A stretch of DNA of 64,000 nucleotides, from positions 40,840,935 to 40,904,934 of the forward strand of contig NC_077247.1 in the NCBI RefSeq assembly GCF_947179165.1. The letters run 5' to 3'. Every line of letters begins with the position of its first letter. Position 1 is the stretch's first letter. Positions 1 to 10,559 of this stretch are shown here, one piece after another. The position numbers and the translations under genes are program-made. The stretch comes from Solanum dulcamara. Taxonomy: Eukaryota > Streptophyta > Magnoliopsida > Solanales > Solanaceae. The notes under the pieces are model-generated. The model saw only the letters and a list, made by a program, of their open reading frames with translations. It ran no database searches and was not told the DNA's origin.

Positions 1-1985
1 TCACATTTTATGCCCAAAGTCCTATATTGAAAAAGCTTTTCTCAGAACTCAAACTCAAAATTTCTACCTAAATATGAAGAAGTACTTTCCAGCACACCAA
101 AATCTTTGGAGGAAGGAGGAGAGGTTTTTGAACTAGTATTATACATGATTTTCAATTATTTTTTTTCTCCTTTTCAATCTCTCAACTTGGTCATCAATGA
201 GCTGCTGTCAAAGTGTCAACTATATATTTTTAAATTGAACATGGCATGACATCAATATCTTAAGGGATTTCTTTTTTTAATACACGTTAATTACAGTGAT
301 TCTTCAATTTTGTTGAACTCCTAACAAAATAGCCTACCGTTGGAACAAGAGACATTTCTGATCTCGCCATAATCCATCTACCTTGTCAAATTCTTGAAGA
401 CTGGACACTGCATTTTTAATATTTTATGTTAGTATTTAATATTATCAAATTAAATTTGACTTATGTTATAATAAGTTTTATATATTATGAAGAAATAATC
501 TGATTAATTTTTAGATTATCTGATAATGTAAAGTTCTTCTACACTATTTTTTAAAACCATAGGGCATCTAGGTGTACTAAATTTTCTTTGCTATAGTGAC
601 TTTATTATGTTCTAAAACAATGATATTTTGCCAACTCAATTTGAATATTGCTGAACTTTTTTTTGTTTGTTTGTTTGTTTACTTTTACATATTAAAGAAA
701 TGATGTATCTAATCAAACAAAACCTTAGACCTTTATCACTTAAAAGTCAAATCTTAAAACTCTTATTTCGTTTTCTAGCATAAAAGCTGTGAATCATACA
801 CTGACTAATTAAATTATTTTTACACCAACATTTGGCAAACCACTCCAAAATTTAAATGGTCTAATAGTATAGTGATAGCCCACATATTAAAACAAAAGAA
901 ATATTTGATTTTGGTAAATTAAAAGTAGTGATTGATCTCATGACTTGATAAATCCAAGTCTTGATGTTACTATATATTAATTGCTGACAAGTACGTTATT
1001 ATTTAAAAGTGGTCAATGTGTGGCAATAATTAAAGTAGAGACCAAAGTGCTAATTTCTTATCACATCAATTAATTTTAATTTAACGGTAAAGGGTGTTCG
1101 GATCAAGTGCAATGAAATCTGATGCGGAGAATTTGTAATATTTCTTTAAATTTGGCAAAAATTAAAGATCTCCTAACATAATTCAAATAAAGATTGTGGG
1201 GCGAGCCCTTGTGGTTGCAACCGACCACTACATAAGCCGCTGGAAGAGAAAATGTATATATTGGTCTATAAATTAATTTATCAAGTATATTTGTTTGTTT
1301 ATGTATTTAACAACACTAAAGTGTTTATAAATTATAAAAATAAAATCTTAAGTTGATCACATCATACTTAAAATATTTCGGGATATAAATATTTTTAATT
1401 TAACAACAAATTTTACTTATTATAATATAAATATCTTTTTTAATTCTCAAAATACTATCTAAAAAAATAAAATTGTCTCTCCTTCTATTTCTGTTGTTTG
1501 TTCTTTTCATTATACATATACTTTTTTATCTACTCCAGCTTTATTTTTATTTTTGTGCTTTTGTTATCTCCAGAATTCGAATCGAAACCTTAGCTTTTGT
1601 TATGGAAGAAATAATAAGTGAAAATATTATTGTATCTAAGTGCCTACATTAAGGCCAAGTTGTATTTTTCAAATGAATTTGGGTCAATGATTTAGATTAG
1701 ACATTAAGTCGAGGACCTGGACAGAATTTTTTTAAAAAAAATAGTATTTCAACTGAGGATGATTACTTAAGCATCTAATTAGAAATTAAGCACAGTTGAC
1801 TGTACAAAAAGGAAATTTTAGAAAAATGAAAATGAAGAAAAAAAAACAAGACTGATTAACCTTTGACCTGAAGCCATGACGTTTCGTGGAACCAACCGTT
1901 ATTGTGTTTTTAAATTCTTTTTATGGGAAGCAAGCAATAAATTCATCAGATTTTTTTGAAATAATTGGGACATTATTTATTAACA
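1..1985. other. Gene-free AT-rich stretch
   Basis: I see no gene, RNA or complete mobile element here. All reading frames are short, and the sequence is AT-rich with homopolymer runs typical of plant intergenic DNA. A short T/G-rich run of GTTT repeats lies near 664-680. Confidence 0.6.
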
Positions 1986-1993
1986 TGTGCAAG

Positions 1994-2624
1994 TAGGGCT
2001 GTACAGGGCAAATCGATAAACCGCATCAAACCGACAAATTGAATCAAATCGGAAAAAAAAATTCGACTAGTGGTTTGGTTTGACTTGATTTGGTGTTTGG
2101 AAAAAAAAAACTCGACCATTATAGGGTTGGTTTGGTTTTAACTAAAAAAAATCAAACCGAACCCAAACCGACCCGATTATAGATATACTACTTTTAAATT
2201 ATGTTATACATAAATATATTTATTAAAATGTAATTTATAAATATTTTTTAAAAAAAAATCATAATTTTTATTTTCTTTCTTACATTTAGATTTGAACTTG
2301 AGAAGCCCATCTAAATAATATACAAAAAAAAGCTCATCTTATAAAGTTATATTATAAAGTTAAAACTTCAAACAGTATTCTCCCTCCATCTTATATGTTG
2401 ATATTTTGTACTAGAACTCTTTTTAAGAAGCACCGCTCTGTGCTTTTTATTAGATACTATGAAAAACCCGAAAAACTCGAAAAAATCTGAAAAACCCGAG
2501 AAAAATTAATATCGAAAAACCCGACTTTTATTGGTTTGGTTGGTTTATAGATTTAATAACCCGACACAAATGGTTTGTTTGATTTGTAAAAAATCCGAAC
2601 CAACTCTGTCCATGTACACCCCTA
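1994..2624. mobile_element. Non-autonomous hAT-type element, 631 bp
   Basis: The element starts TAGGGCTGTACA and ends TGTACACCCCTA, an imperfect terminal inverted repeat that fits the hAT pattern (T/C)A(A/G)NG. It is flanked by a perfect 8-bp direct repeat, TGTGCAAG, at 1986-1993 and 2625-2632, the target duplication length of hAT elements. The ends are rich in motifs such as GGTTTGGTTTG and AAACCGA. No coding capacity is visible, so it would depend on a transposase made elsewhere. Confidence 0.8.
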
Positions 2625-2632
2625 TGTGCAAG

Positions 2633-4006
2633 TGTAATTGAGTGGAATAATAATATAACAGTGGAAGAAGGAAGACATAATTTTAATATTACAAAGTTTC
2701 CCCTTATAAATACTTTCTTAACCAAATTTAGATGACGATACTATAGGTGTTTGTTTTATTAATTATTTTAGGTACATATAGGAAGTCGTTAGAATGGGCT
2801 GGGATGAAGGTGGTCAAGAGAATTTTGGGCTACAATCCCAAAAGCAACAATTGGCTTTCACTTCCTTTAGTTGTATGGGCCAGCGGCCAGCCCTTATCTT
2901 CTTCTCCTTCTCTCTTTTGCTATTCTTTCAACAACACAGGAACGCAAACATGCAGCCATGCAGGATAGTTGTATTGGGCATGAAATTAAATAGGTTATGT
3001 ACGTGGTGAGACACGTGGCACGTCAGACGAAAACTTATGGTCCGAAGATAGAAATAGGGACATGGCAAAAGGACATATACACACCAGATTGTACATTATC
3101 CTGCGAACAACAAAGGAATATTAGTTGACACAACCAATGATATTTCCACGTGGAATGTGGCCATGGGACGTAGTACTTTAGGGCTGGAGCTTAATTTTCT
3201 CTTGATTGATGTATTACTTTTTATTACCTATAAATAGTAGTTTTAATACAATTGTAAGGGTTATTGGATTATGAACAATACCAAAAGCAATATACTGATA
3301 TTCTTGTGCTCCAAGCTTTTCATATTTCACCGACTCTTTATTTCATAGCTTTTACTTACTGTAGTGTACCCGGATTTGAGACCAACACTCCAACGTTCCC
3401 GTATAGAGAGCAAGCAAACACTATTGAAACTCTACTGCTTCGTACGACTCTCTTTATTTCCTTTACTATCTTCATTCAATACTTTACCTTACTCACGAAC
3501 ATACATATAACTGCTAATAATCGAACCTAAAGGTTAACATATACATTTTTATTGCTTTGAATTTGTTGCTGTCGTACGTGTTTGCTAACCACACTAATGA
3601 AACATTAGCTCTGGTCGTCTTATTCAATTCTATTATCGCCTAACAAGTCATAGTCCATGCACCCAATTAATTGAAACATGCATGCAGATCCTTTCCACAA
3701 TTGTTTCTTGAAATAACTCAATTTCTTCCTTGGCTGATCCTATTGGCAGTAGACTTAATTACTTAAATCTTAATGATCTTCACAATCACCTTACACAGTA
3801 TACTTAAATCTTCTACTTAGTTTCAAGGCGGGACATAGGGCTTATCATCCAAAATTAACTAAATCCGATTCATAGTTTGGAAAACAAAAAGAGAAGCTTG
3901 ACACAACAAGAAGCCAAGAGTCGTCAGTCACCATGTATTCAAGCTGTAAAAAATAGCTCACGCAAATTGCAACACAACGCTGCATAGCTCATACGATAGA
4001 CCTAAT
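2633..4006. other. Intergenic stretch with an LTR-like promoter segment
   Basis: No gene is recognised. Around 3228-3240 there is a good TATA-like sequence, CCTATAAATAGTAG. It is followed by a C/T-rich leader with ACTCTCTTTATTT, which looks like the R-U5 part of a retrotransposon LTR. I could not find a second copy, target duplications or a primer-binding site, so this is only a possible LTR remnant. An 88-codon frame at 3264-3530 matches no family I know. Confidence 0.25.
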
Positions 4007-4009
4007 GTA

Positions 4010-4390
4010 GAGCCCGTTTGGATTGACTTAAAAAAAATAACTTTTATGTATGAAGTGCTTTTAGAACTTTGAAGTGCTGAAAGTTATTTTTATAAATAAG
4101 CAGTTGAGTGTTTGGATAAAAGTGCTTATGATGTGAATTTTAGGGTTAAAAGAATAAAAAAAGGTAGTTTGAGAATTTAGTTAAAATATAAGGGATAAAA
4201 AAGTAATTTTCATGGTCAAAGAAAATGACTTTAAGCACTTTGGAAAAAAAAATTAGGAATCCTAACTTTTCATTTTTGACTGACTTTAAGAACTTTATGG
4301 CTTAAAGTCAGCATTAGACAAACACGTTCAAAAGCTAAAAAGGGGCTTTAAGTTGGTTTTGAACAACTTAAAGCCAATCCAAACGGGCTC
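4010..4390. mobile_element. MITE with GAGCCCGTTTGGAT ends (copy 1)
   Basis: The 381-bp element begins GAGCCCGTTTGGAT and ends ATCCAAACGGGCTC. It is flanked on both sides by the 3-bp repeat GTA. The whole element can be folded end to end. A second copy of the same family in the same orientation lies at 53885-54275. A 3-bp duplication suggests PIF/Harbinger (Tourist-like) or another 3-bp-duplicating superfamily; the duplicated sequence is not the TWA usual for PIF. It lies just downstream of the PCO gene. Confidence 0.75.
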
Positions 4391-4736
4391 GTAATCCAAC
4401 CTTGTTGCAACTCCTTACGTGCATAATCGAAACTTGAAGGAAATAGTCTAATTCTCAAACCAAAGAGAAAACATTAATTTATACATACAATTTTAAAAAT
4501 GCATTTTCAGTTCCTTAATTCATCCTTACCTGTTCCCATCTGTCTGAATATGTACTACTTGACTACATGAGCTATTTGCACAAAGAAAGAAAAGAAAAAA
4601 ATCCTCCCCCTCCTAACTTTTATCCCTTTTGACTACTATTCATTCATCACTGGAAAGAGTAAAAAGTAAGCTTAAAAAAAAAAAAGATCTCTTCTGCTTT
4701 GACCAATGAATTGATCCATCACTTTACTACACTAAA

Positions 4737-7700
4737 TTAATTTGGTCCACTGTACTGTGCTCCAGCTACAGTTAAGTCCTCAGGTTTCTCCCTCTCTTTG
4801 AGCCATGCATACTCACTTTGCTGTTCCTCGGGTACTGACAAGCCATCCACTATACTTCCACAAAAAAGACAAGAAAACAAGAAGCTTACAATTAGGATGG
4901 ATAATGTCGGAGAGACAACAAAAAAAACTCCATATTTAAAATGTCCTTTCAAGTACAATCAATCAAATCGTTTTACTATTATGGGAAAATATTGGAGAAA
5001 GAAGTGCACCTAATATAATACCAAGGAAAATGATATTTTAGTAAAATTATAGTACTAAACTCCACTTTGGTTCCTATATTTTGGAGAATCAAATCAAGGT
5101 ACTTCCCCATTTCAATTTCTTTAACTTGACACGAATTGAAAAAAGCAAAAGACATTTATTGAATCTATAACCAAAATTGCTACGACACACCTTAGCTATA
5201 CATGAATCCTATTACCCCCATGAATTATTTGAAAGTGTAATAAACACATCCTTCAGTGCTGAGGTGGCACAAAGAATATGTTCACTCTCGTGGAGGCATG
5301 TGAGAGACGAAAAAGAAATATTAAAATCTGATTAATTTGAACACATGTTCATTTCCAATATTAATTAATACACATAAGTAGTTAATATTAAAACTTAAAT
5401 TGATATCTTTCTTTTTTTTCATTATGAAATAGAGCCAATTTTATCATTTTTAGAAATATAAATATTTTTTTAGAACATACTTAAATTACAAGTGATCTTT
5501 TTCCAGATATTTCATCAATTTGTATAATATTGGGAAAAAAATTCTTTTTATTTTTATTTTTTACTCAAATACTTAACATAAAATTCGGAATTTTTTTTTG
5601 CATATTAGAGATTTAGTTTAGACAATATATGGTGAGCACAATTTAAATTAAATTCCTTTAAAAAAATAATTTTTAATTATCCTCCCATTCATCAATTATA
5701 TACGTCATATCCCAACCTACCCCCACCACAACCCCTAGCCCCACCCTCGACCCATCCCTCACCCCCCTTCAATTCTTCATTGATATAGCACCTCCACCCT
5801 CACCTCCAACCCACTCCAGATCCGATTCGATTCTTCAAAATAATGACACCCCGCCTCCTTCTCTTCTTTTTCCATTTCAATTGGTTAGTTTCTTCATCTT
5901 GACCAAATAATTTTTGAATGAGAACAATTGTGTATCATAATCCAAATTCGATCAACAAAAGGACCCCAATGTTCAATTTTTCGCGAATTGAAATTTCAGT
6001 TTTGGGGTAACTTCTTCAATAAGAATTTTAGATCAAGTTTTATGAGATTTATTTTTTTCTTTTTTTATTGTCACAAATTTTAGTTGGATACAAGAGATCC
6101 AACATTTTAAATTCAAATTGAATAGCTTGAGTTTTTGACCATTGGAGTGATATTTTGCGGTAGATTTGGAGGTAGGTGATAAAATATATGATTTTAGTCG
6201 TGGTGAAGGACTGAATTTGGAGGTGGATTACAATTTTCATGGTGGCTATTAGTTTTAATGGTGGAAATAGTGGGTTTAGTGGTTATGATGGGTGTAGTGA
6301 TAGTAATGAAAGAGGGGGAATTAAAGGACATGAATTTTTTAATTTTTTTTTTTAGATTTGACAATCTAGTGACGTGGCATTGACGTAAAGATGATGTGGA
6401 GGCGAATATAAAGCACTTCCTTAATGTGAGTGATTATATAGGTTTTAGGGTGGGTTTATTACACTTTAAAATAATTCAAGGGGTAATAGGACGCATGTAT
6501 AGTTAAGGTGTGTCCTAACGATTTCGATTATAGTTGAGGGGGTACTTATGTATTATCCATATATTAAATAATTAAAATACCCCCTTAAACTCTCTTTTAT
6601 AAACTATTTTTTATATTAATGTATATTAACATATTTTTTAACAATATTTACAAACTTAATTAGTCGTTGTTTTTATGATAATATAATTTTCTATTAAAAA
6701 ATTACATTTTATAAATAAAAATTTCTATTTATGAATATATTATAAGTTGAATTTATTTGTCTAATTCTTATGTTTATTTATATTTTGATTTCTCTTAAAA
6801 TATTGACTTCACTACTAAATTACATATTTTAATTAAATAGTTTATTACTCACTTAAAATTATATTTTATATATCAATTAGAATGTAAATAACTTTAAAGT
6901 GTAGATAATTTTAATAATAAAATTTATTTTACTTTAATAAACTTTAAATTGAAGTTTTATTTTTAAACTAAATAAGATGGAAGTTTTATTTTTTAGCTAA
7001 ATAAGATGAAAGTTTTATTTTTAAGTTAAATAGGATGAAAATTTTATTTAAAGCTAAATAAGATAGAAGTTTTATTTTTAAACTAAATAAGATGAAAGTT
7101 TAATTTTAAAAACACACGGCACAATCATGAAAATGCATAAACAAAAATATTTTAGTTAAATAAGATGCAAATTTTATTTTTAAGAATGAATAAGTAAAAA
7201 CTTGCTAAGTAAATGAAAAAAATAAAATAAGGTAGAGGGTATTTTTGTAAACAAACAACTTATTCTTAGATTCATACAATGAATGTAATTTTGAATATAA
7301 CAAACCAAACAAGCAATAAAAACTACTCTGAGCATAACTAATCCATCATAACTTGTATCCCAACCAAACAAACCTTTAAATATAAGGTCAAATTTATTAT
7401 GAAGAGTTATTCTGTGTTGTATAAATGGGCTGACCAGGTAGGCTTGAGGAGGTTCTTCCAGACCTCTTCGTTGGAAAAGTTACACAGTTTATACATGGTT
7501 AAAATTCGTGTGATTACTTCTTCATTATCTGACCCCTTAGTAAAAATAGTAGCTACGCCATTGAATGTCAACTTAACATTGTAACAAGCTTATACTCTGT
7601 CAACTGTCAAGTGCACATAATTTAAAATCAGTAGAAGTATACTGCATTATACCTGAGAGGTTGGCAAAGGGGAAGTCATAATAGTATTGGCAGTGGCGAC

Positions 7701-10141
7701 CTTCAGGATCACAGTAAGGTGGGCCGAGAACGTCTAGTACAGCGCAGGCTGTCTTTGCTGTGAAGCAATGCATATTACCTCCATCAGCTGGATAGAGGAT
7801 TGAAGTCTTGCAAGGAGCTTTAAACTTGGAATTCACCTTCAATTTTGCAAGACGCGGTCCTCTACAATCCCCTGCATCATCAAATAAAGAAAGACTCTAT
7901 GTTACTCTTGACTTTATACAAGAGAAGTAAATACTATATAGTTTTTTCAGAGCTAGAAACATTAATAGTTGATTTCTACTATTAATGTACTGGATATAAT
8001 TGGAAAATACATTAATAGTTGCATTCATAGATATTTTCAGTCACAAATCTGAATATATATCAGATTTGCTGTCATGCGACCAGGAGGTCACGGGTTCAAG
8101 CCTTGAAAACAGTCTATGGCAGAAATGCAAGGTAAGACTGCGTACAATAGACTCTTGTGATCAGGCACTTTCCCGGACCCCGCACATAGCAGAAATTTTA
8201 GTGCACCGGGCTGCCCTTTTATATATATATATATATATATATATGAATTTTGCGGTGCAATGCAACTTGCCATTTTCAAAGTGTAAATTAACAAGATCAT
8301 ATAAGCAAACTGAAGAGGACTTACTGTCAGAAATATTGGCATTTGGAGTAGTTGATTCAGGATGGAGATTGTCCACCCAGTCGTAAGATTTTATGTGCAT
8401 TTTCCCAAAGAGAAGCTTACTGAAAACTGTCATTCCAGGATGGTTATGTAGAGGAATGACTGCTTTTGGTGGTAAGCAAAAGATACCAATCTAACAAAAT
8501 ATAAACTAACTTTAAATCTTCAATCAAGAGGAAGAAGTGAAATAGCAAGTTTTACTTCTATAAACTGACAGTATAATAAAGAATTTAACTATTAAATCAC
8601 CTAAAAGATAATCATAGGTAACTAATAATAATAAGTAATTTGCTACAACAGATTAAACGACATTAATAGGTACTCCGCATATATTCTTAATTAGTGAAAT
8701 ATTAGAAAGGTTGGCCTTGGCTACATACCGAGAATTCATCACATTCATGGATATGCAGGTATGTTATTTTAGGAGGTTTATCTGATACTGTTGACTTGAA
8801 ACATGGCATATTTGGCCTCAAGCCAACATCTGCTTCCGTCATGTTATCTGTACCAAGGAAAATAGAGCAACTATTAATTAAAATACTCAGTCATATAAGG
8901 AAGAAAATAGAAGCAAACAAAGGATTAGTCTTCATCGTTGTATGTTGTAAGAGTTATTTTATTTTTACTAATGAATCTCTTCAACCCACACCCGATAGAC
9001 ACGAAAATCCTCAAATCATGGGCAATCATGATGAAGTGATTTAATGAAGTAAAATTATATGTTAACTAATCACGATTAAGTGTTATTGCCTATGTTCAAA
9101 CGCATGTCATGTATCCATTGAATTGATGTAAGCATCCTTAAATTTTATAAAAGGGAAAAGTATTGATAGAAAAATGATATATGGAACCAAAGAAAGGGAA
9201 CAGTGTAGCAGTTACTTCCCCATTCTTAAAAAAATTGCTCCTGTTTTTAACCACCAAGACAATAATTTCCATGGACTAAACTCTAAAGTGCAGATAAATT
9301 CAACACCTAATCCAGAAATTAGTTTTAAGCAAATTCAGCTATAAAAAAAAAAGCAGTTAAAATGAAGCAACATTATCCAACATTTATACGTCACCCTTAA
9401 GAAAGATTTTATAAAAGTAACGCATTTTTCTCAATGGGGAGGAAAAATATATGACAAAATGTCAAGATCATGTACTAAATATAGAATCCCCAACAAAAAT
9501 AGTATTAAAAAACAGCAGTCAAATGAATGAGAGAAACGAGAAAAAAAACGTACAATTGTCACTTAAGATGGATCTATAGGAAATAGTTGTCCAATATGCT
9601 TCACTTGATCCGAGAATTTATCTGAGATCAAATCTATGTGAAACAATCTCTCTATCTTGATCCTCATCGATAGTAGGAAGCATAAGGCTATGTACACGCC
9701 ACTCTCCCATACCACTGGTAGGATTATGCAAGGTATGTTATTATTGTTTTTGCAGACGAATTTATAATGGCAATGGCAATTCTATCAATGCTAGATCATG
9801 CCCCGTTTCTAAAAGTTGCACCTCAAAACACCACTTTGTTTCAAAGCTAATTGTTGCGGCAACATTTTATACACATGCTCCCAATAAAAAGTAGAAATTA
9901 AACAACAACTACAAATTTATATATAGAAAAACAACAACAACAACATACCCAAAACTGCCTTGACACGTTGAACATTTTCCGGTGACGGCACAACGCCAGG
10001 TCTGCAATTAGCGAAAACCTGTTTGCAAGTTCCATAGAGTTTCTGAATCCTTGAGACTCCTACTTTCCTTCGCTTCCGCTTCTTCTTCAACTCTCCGTTC
10101 TCGTTACCCTTTCGATCACACGCATTTTTCTCCGTCATCAT
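4737..10141 (-). CDS. PCO: Plant cysteine oxidase, A-type PCO (five exons)
   Basis: Known role of the family: an iron-dependent thiol dioxygenase that uses O2 to oxidise N-terminal Cys of targets such as ERF-VII transcription factors, marking them for N-degron proteolysis. Exons read on the minus strand: 10141-9949, 8847-8729, 8490-8325, 7871-7653 and 4849-4737. All junctions are GT-AG and sum to 810 nt, 269 aa, the usual family length. Visible features are a basic run at residues 19-26 (KKKRKRRK, possible nuclear signal), IQKLYGTCK, metal-binding His119 and His121 in PLHNHPGM, His194 in GGNMHC, and [13 protein letters not shown] near the C-terminus. The long basic N-terminus fits the hypoxia-inducible A-type (PCO1/2-like). 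Two adjacent ATGs lie at the start and the outer one was chosen. Intron 4 is 2.8 kb and carries a TIR element. Intron 3 carries a SINE and intron 1 a SINE-like tail. A hypoxia-type promoter motif lies upstream. Confidence 0.93.
5163..6536. mobile_element. Long-TIR DNA element inside PCO intron 4
   Basis: About 85 bp at the left end (containing GACACACCTTAGCTATACAT and TGTAATAAAC) is repeated in inverted form at the right end (ATGTATAGTTAAGGTGTGTC and GTTTATTACA). The arms are diverged by several substitutions. The interior holds C-rich pyrimidine stretches at about 5715-5870 and T/G-rich stretches at 6230-6330, without a gene. Long TIRs fit a Mutator-like non-autonomous element, but I could not settle a target duplication, so the superfamily is open. 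Confidence 0.6.
6951..7112. repeat. Diverged tandem repeat, about 29-30 bp units
   Basis: At least five units in a row resemble AGTTTTATTTTTAAACTAAA plus TAAGATG. Single-base differences separate the units. A further degenerate unit lies near 7160-7185. The array sits in intron 4 of PCO. Confidence 0.7.
8061..8220 (+). mobile_element. tRNA-derived SINE in PCO intron 3
   Basis: A B-box-like GGTTCAAGCC lies at 8093-8102. It is followed by a body with CAGAAATGCAAGGTAAGACT, GCGTACAATAGAC, CCGGACCCCGC and GTGCACCGGGCTGCCC, the pattern of a Solanaceae SINE, ending in a T run. The 5' part with the A box seems lost. ATATATAT on the left (8053-8060) and an AT run on the right may be the target duplication, but low complexity makes this uncertain. 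Confidence 0.7.
8221..8244. repeat. (AT)n microsatellite
   Basis: Twelve AT units follow the T run at the SINE 3' end. The long open frames crossing this point contain IYIYIY tracts and are artefacts of the repeat. Confidence 0.9.
9655..9745 (+). mobile_element. Diverged SINE/LINE 3' tail in PCO intron 1
   Basis: The stretch contains GGCTATGTACACGCCACTCT, GGTAGGATTATGCAAGG and TATGTTATTATTGTT. It is a decayed version of the tail seen more clearly at 62797-62890 and at the LINE end near 41770-41855. No target duplication was recognised. Confidence 0.4.
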
Positions 10142-10350
10142 TAATCCAAATATTGATTAATTCGAGAAAATCCAAAAAAAAAGAGCAACAAAATTTTACT
10201 GTTGTATGAACAGTGTTGTACATGTATGAGTTGTTTACAAATTAATTAAGAGAAACAGAGGAATGAAAAAATTTAGAAATTCATGCTGCTGTGCGTGAAG
10301 ATTGATTTGATGAGAGATGAGTAGAAATTGGGGGAGGGTGTTGAGGTGTA

Positions 10351-10366
10351 TATTATATATATAAAT
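10351..10366 (-). promoter_or_regulatory. TATA-like sequence upstream of PCO
   Basis: On the minus strand this reads ATTTATATATATAATA, about 210 bases before the PCO start codon. It is the best core promoter candidate, and the exact transcription start is not visible. The stretch 10142-10350 would then be 5' leader. Confidence 0.4.
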
Positions 10367-10441
10367 GGAGAATAGTGGATAGCTATGGGTGAGAGAGCTC
10401 CATACGTATAGTAGAAAATGAAAAGAGGGGGGGAAAATGAA

Positions 10442-10452
10442 AAACCAGGGGC
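10442..10452 (+). promoter_or_regulatory. Hypoxia-responsive promoter element (HRPE) match upstream of PCO
   Basis: The sequence AAACCAGGGGC fits the published HRPE consensus AAACCA(G/C)(G/C)(G/C)GC exactly. This is the element bound by ERF-VII factors in Arabidopsis hypoxia genes, including PCO1 and PCO2. It lies about 300 bases upstream of the PCO start codon and about 80 bases upstream of the TATA-like sequence, in the opposite orientation to the gene. The match is seen directly; the function is inferred. Confidence 0.55.
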
Positions 10453-10559
10453 CATTTTCCAATGGGCTCTTTCTAACAGTGGATTTTTGTTTATGCTTTC
10501 TCCTTCCCCAAACAAAAAAATCACCACCCTCCACTTCTTCTTTTTACTTATTCTATTTT

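Noticed and set aside
3264..3530. 88-codon frame near a TATA-like sequence
   Set aside because: Composition and context look like an LTR leader, and no protein family is recognisable.
8080..8110. Possible tRNA gene, because of a B-box-like GGTTCAAGCC
   Set aside because: No cloverleaf or A box fits, and the downstream body is that of a SINE.
8000..8433. Overlapping open frames on both strands across 8000-8433
   Set aside because: They run through the SINE and the (AT)n microsatellite, which gives IYIYIY tracts. Only the exon at 8325-8490 is coding.
10235..10534. Minus-strand frames in the PCO upstream region
   Set aside because: They overlap the PCO promoter and leader and show only low-complexity Phe/Ser/Tyr text.
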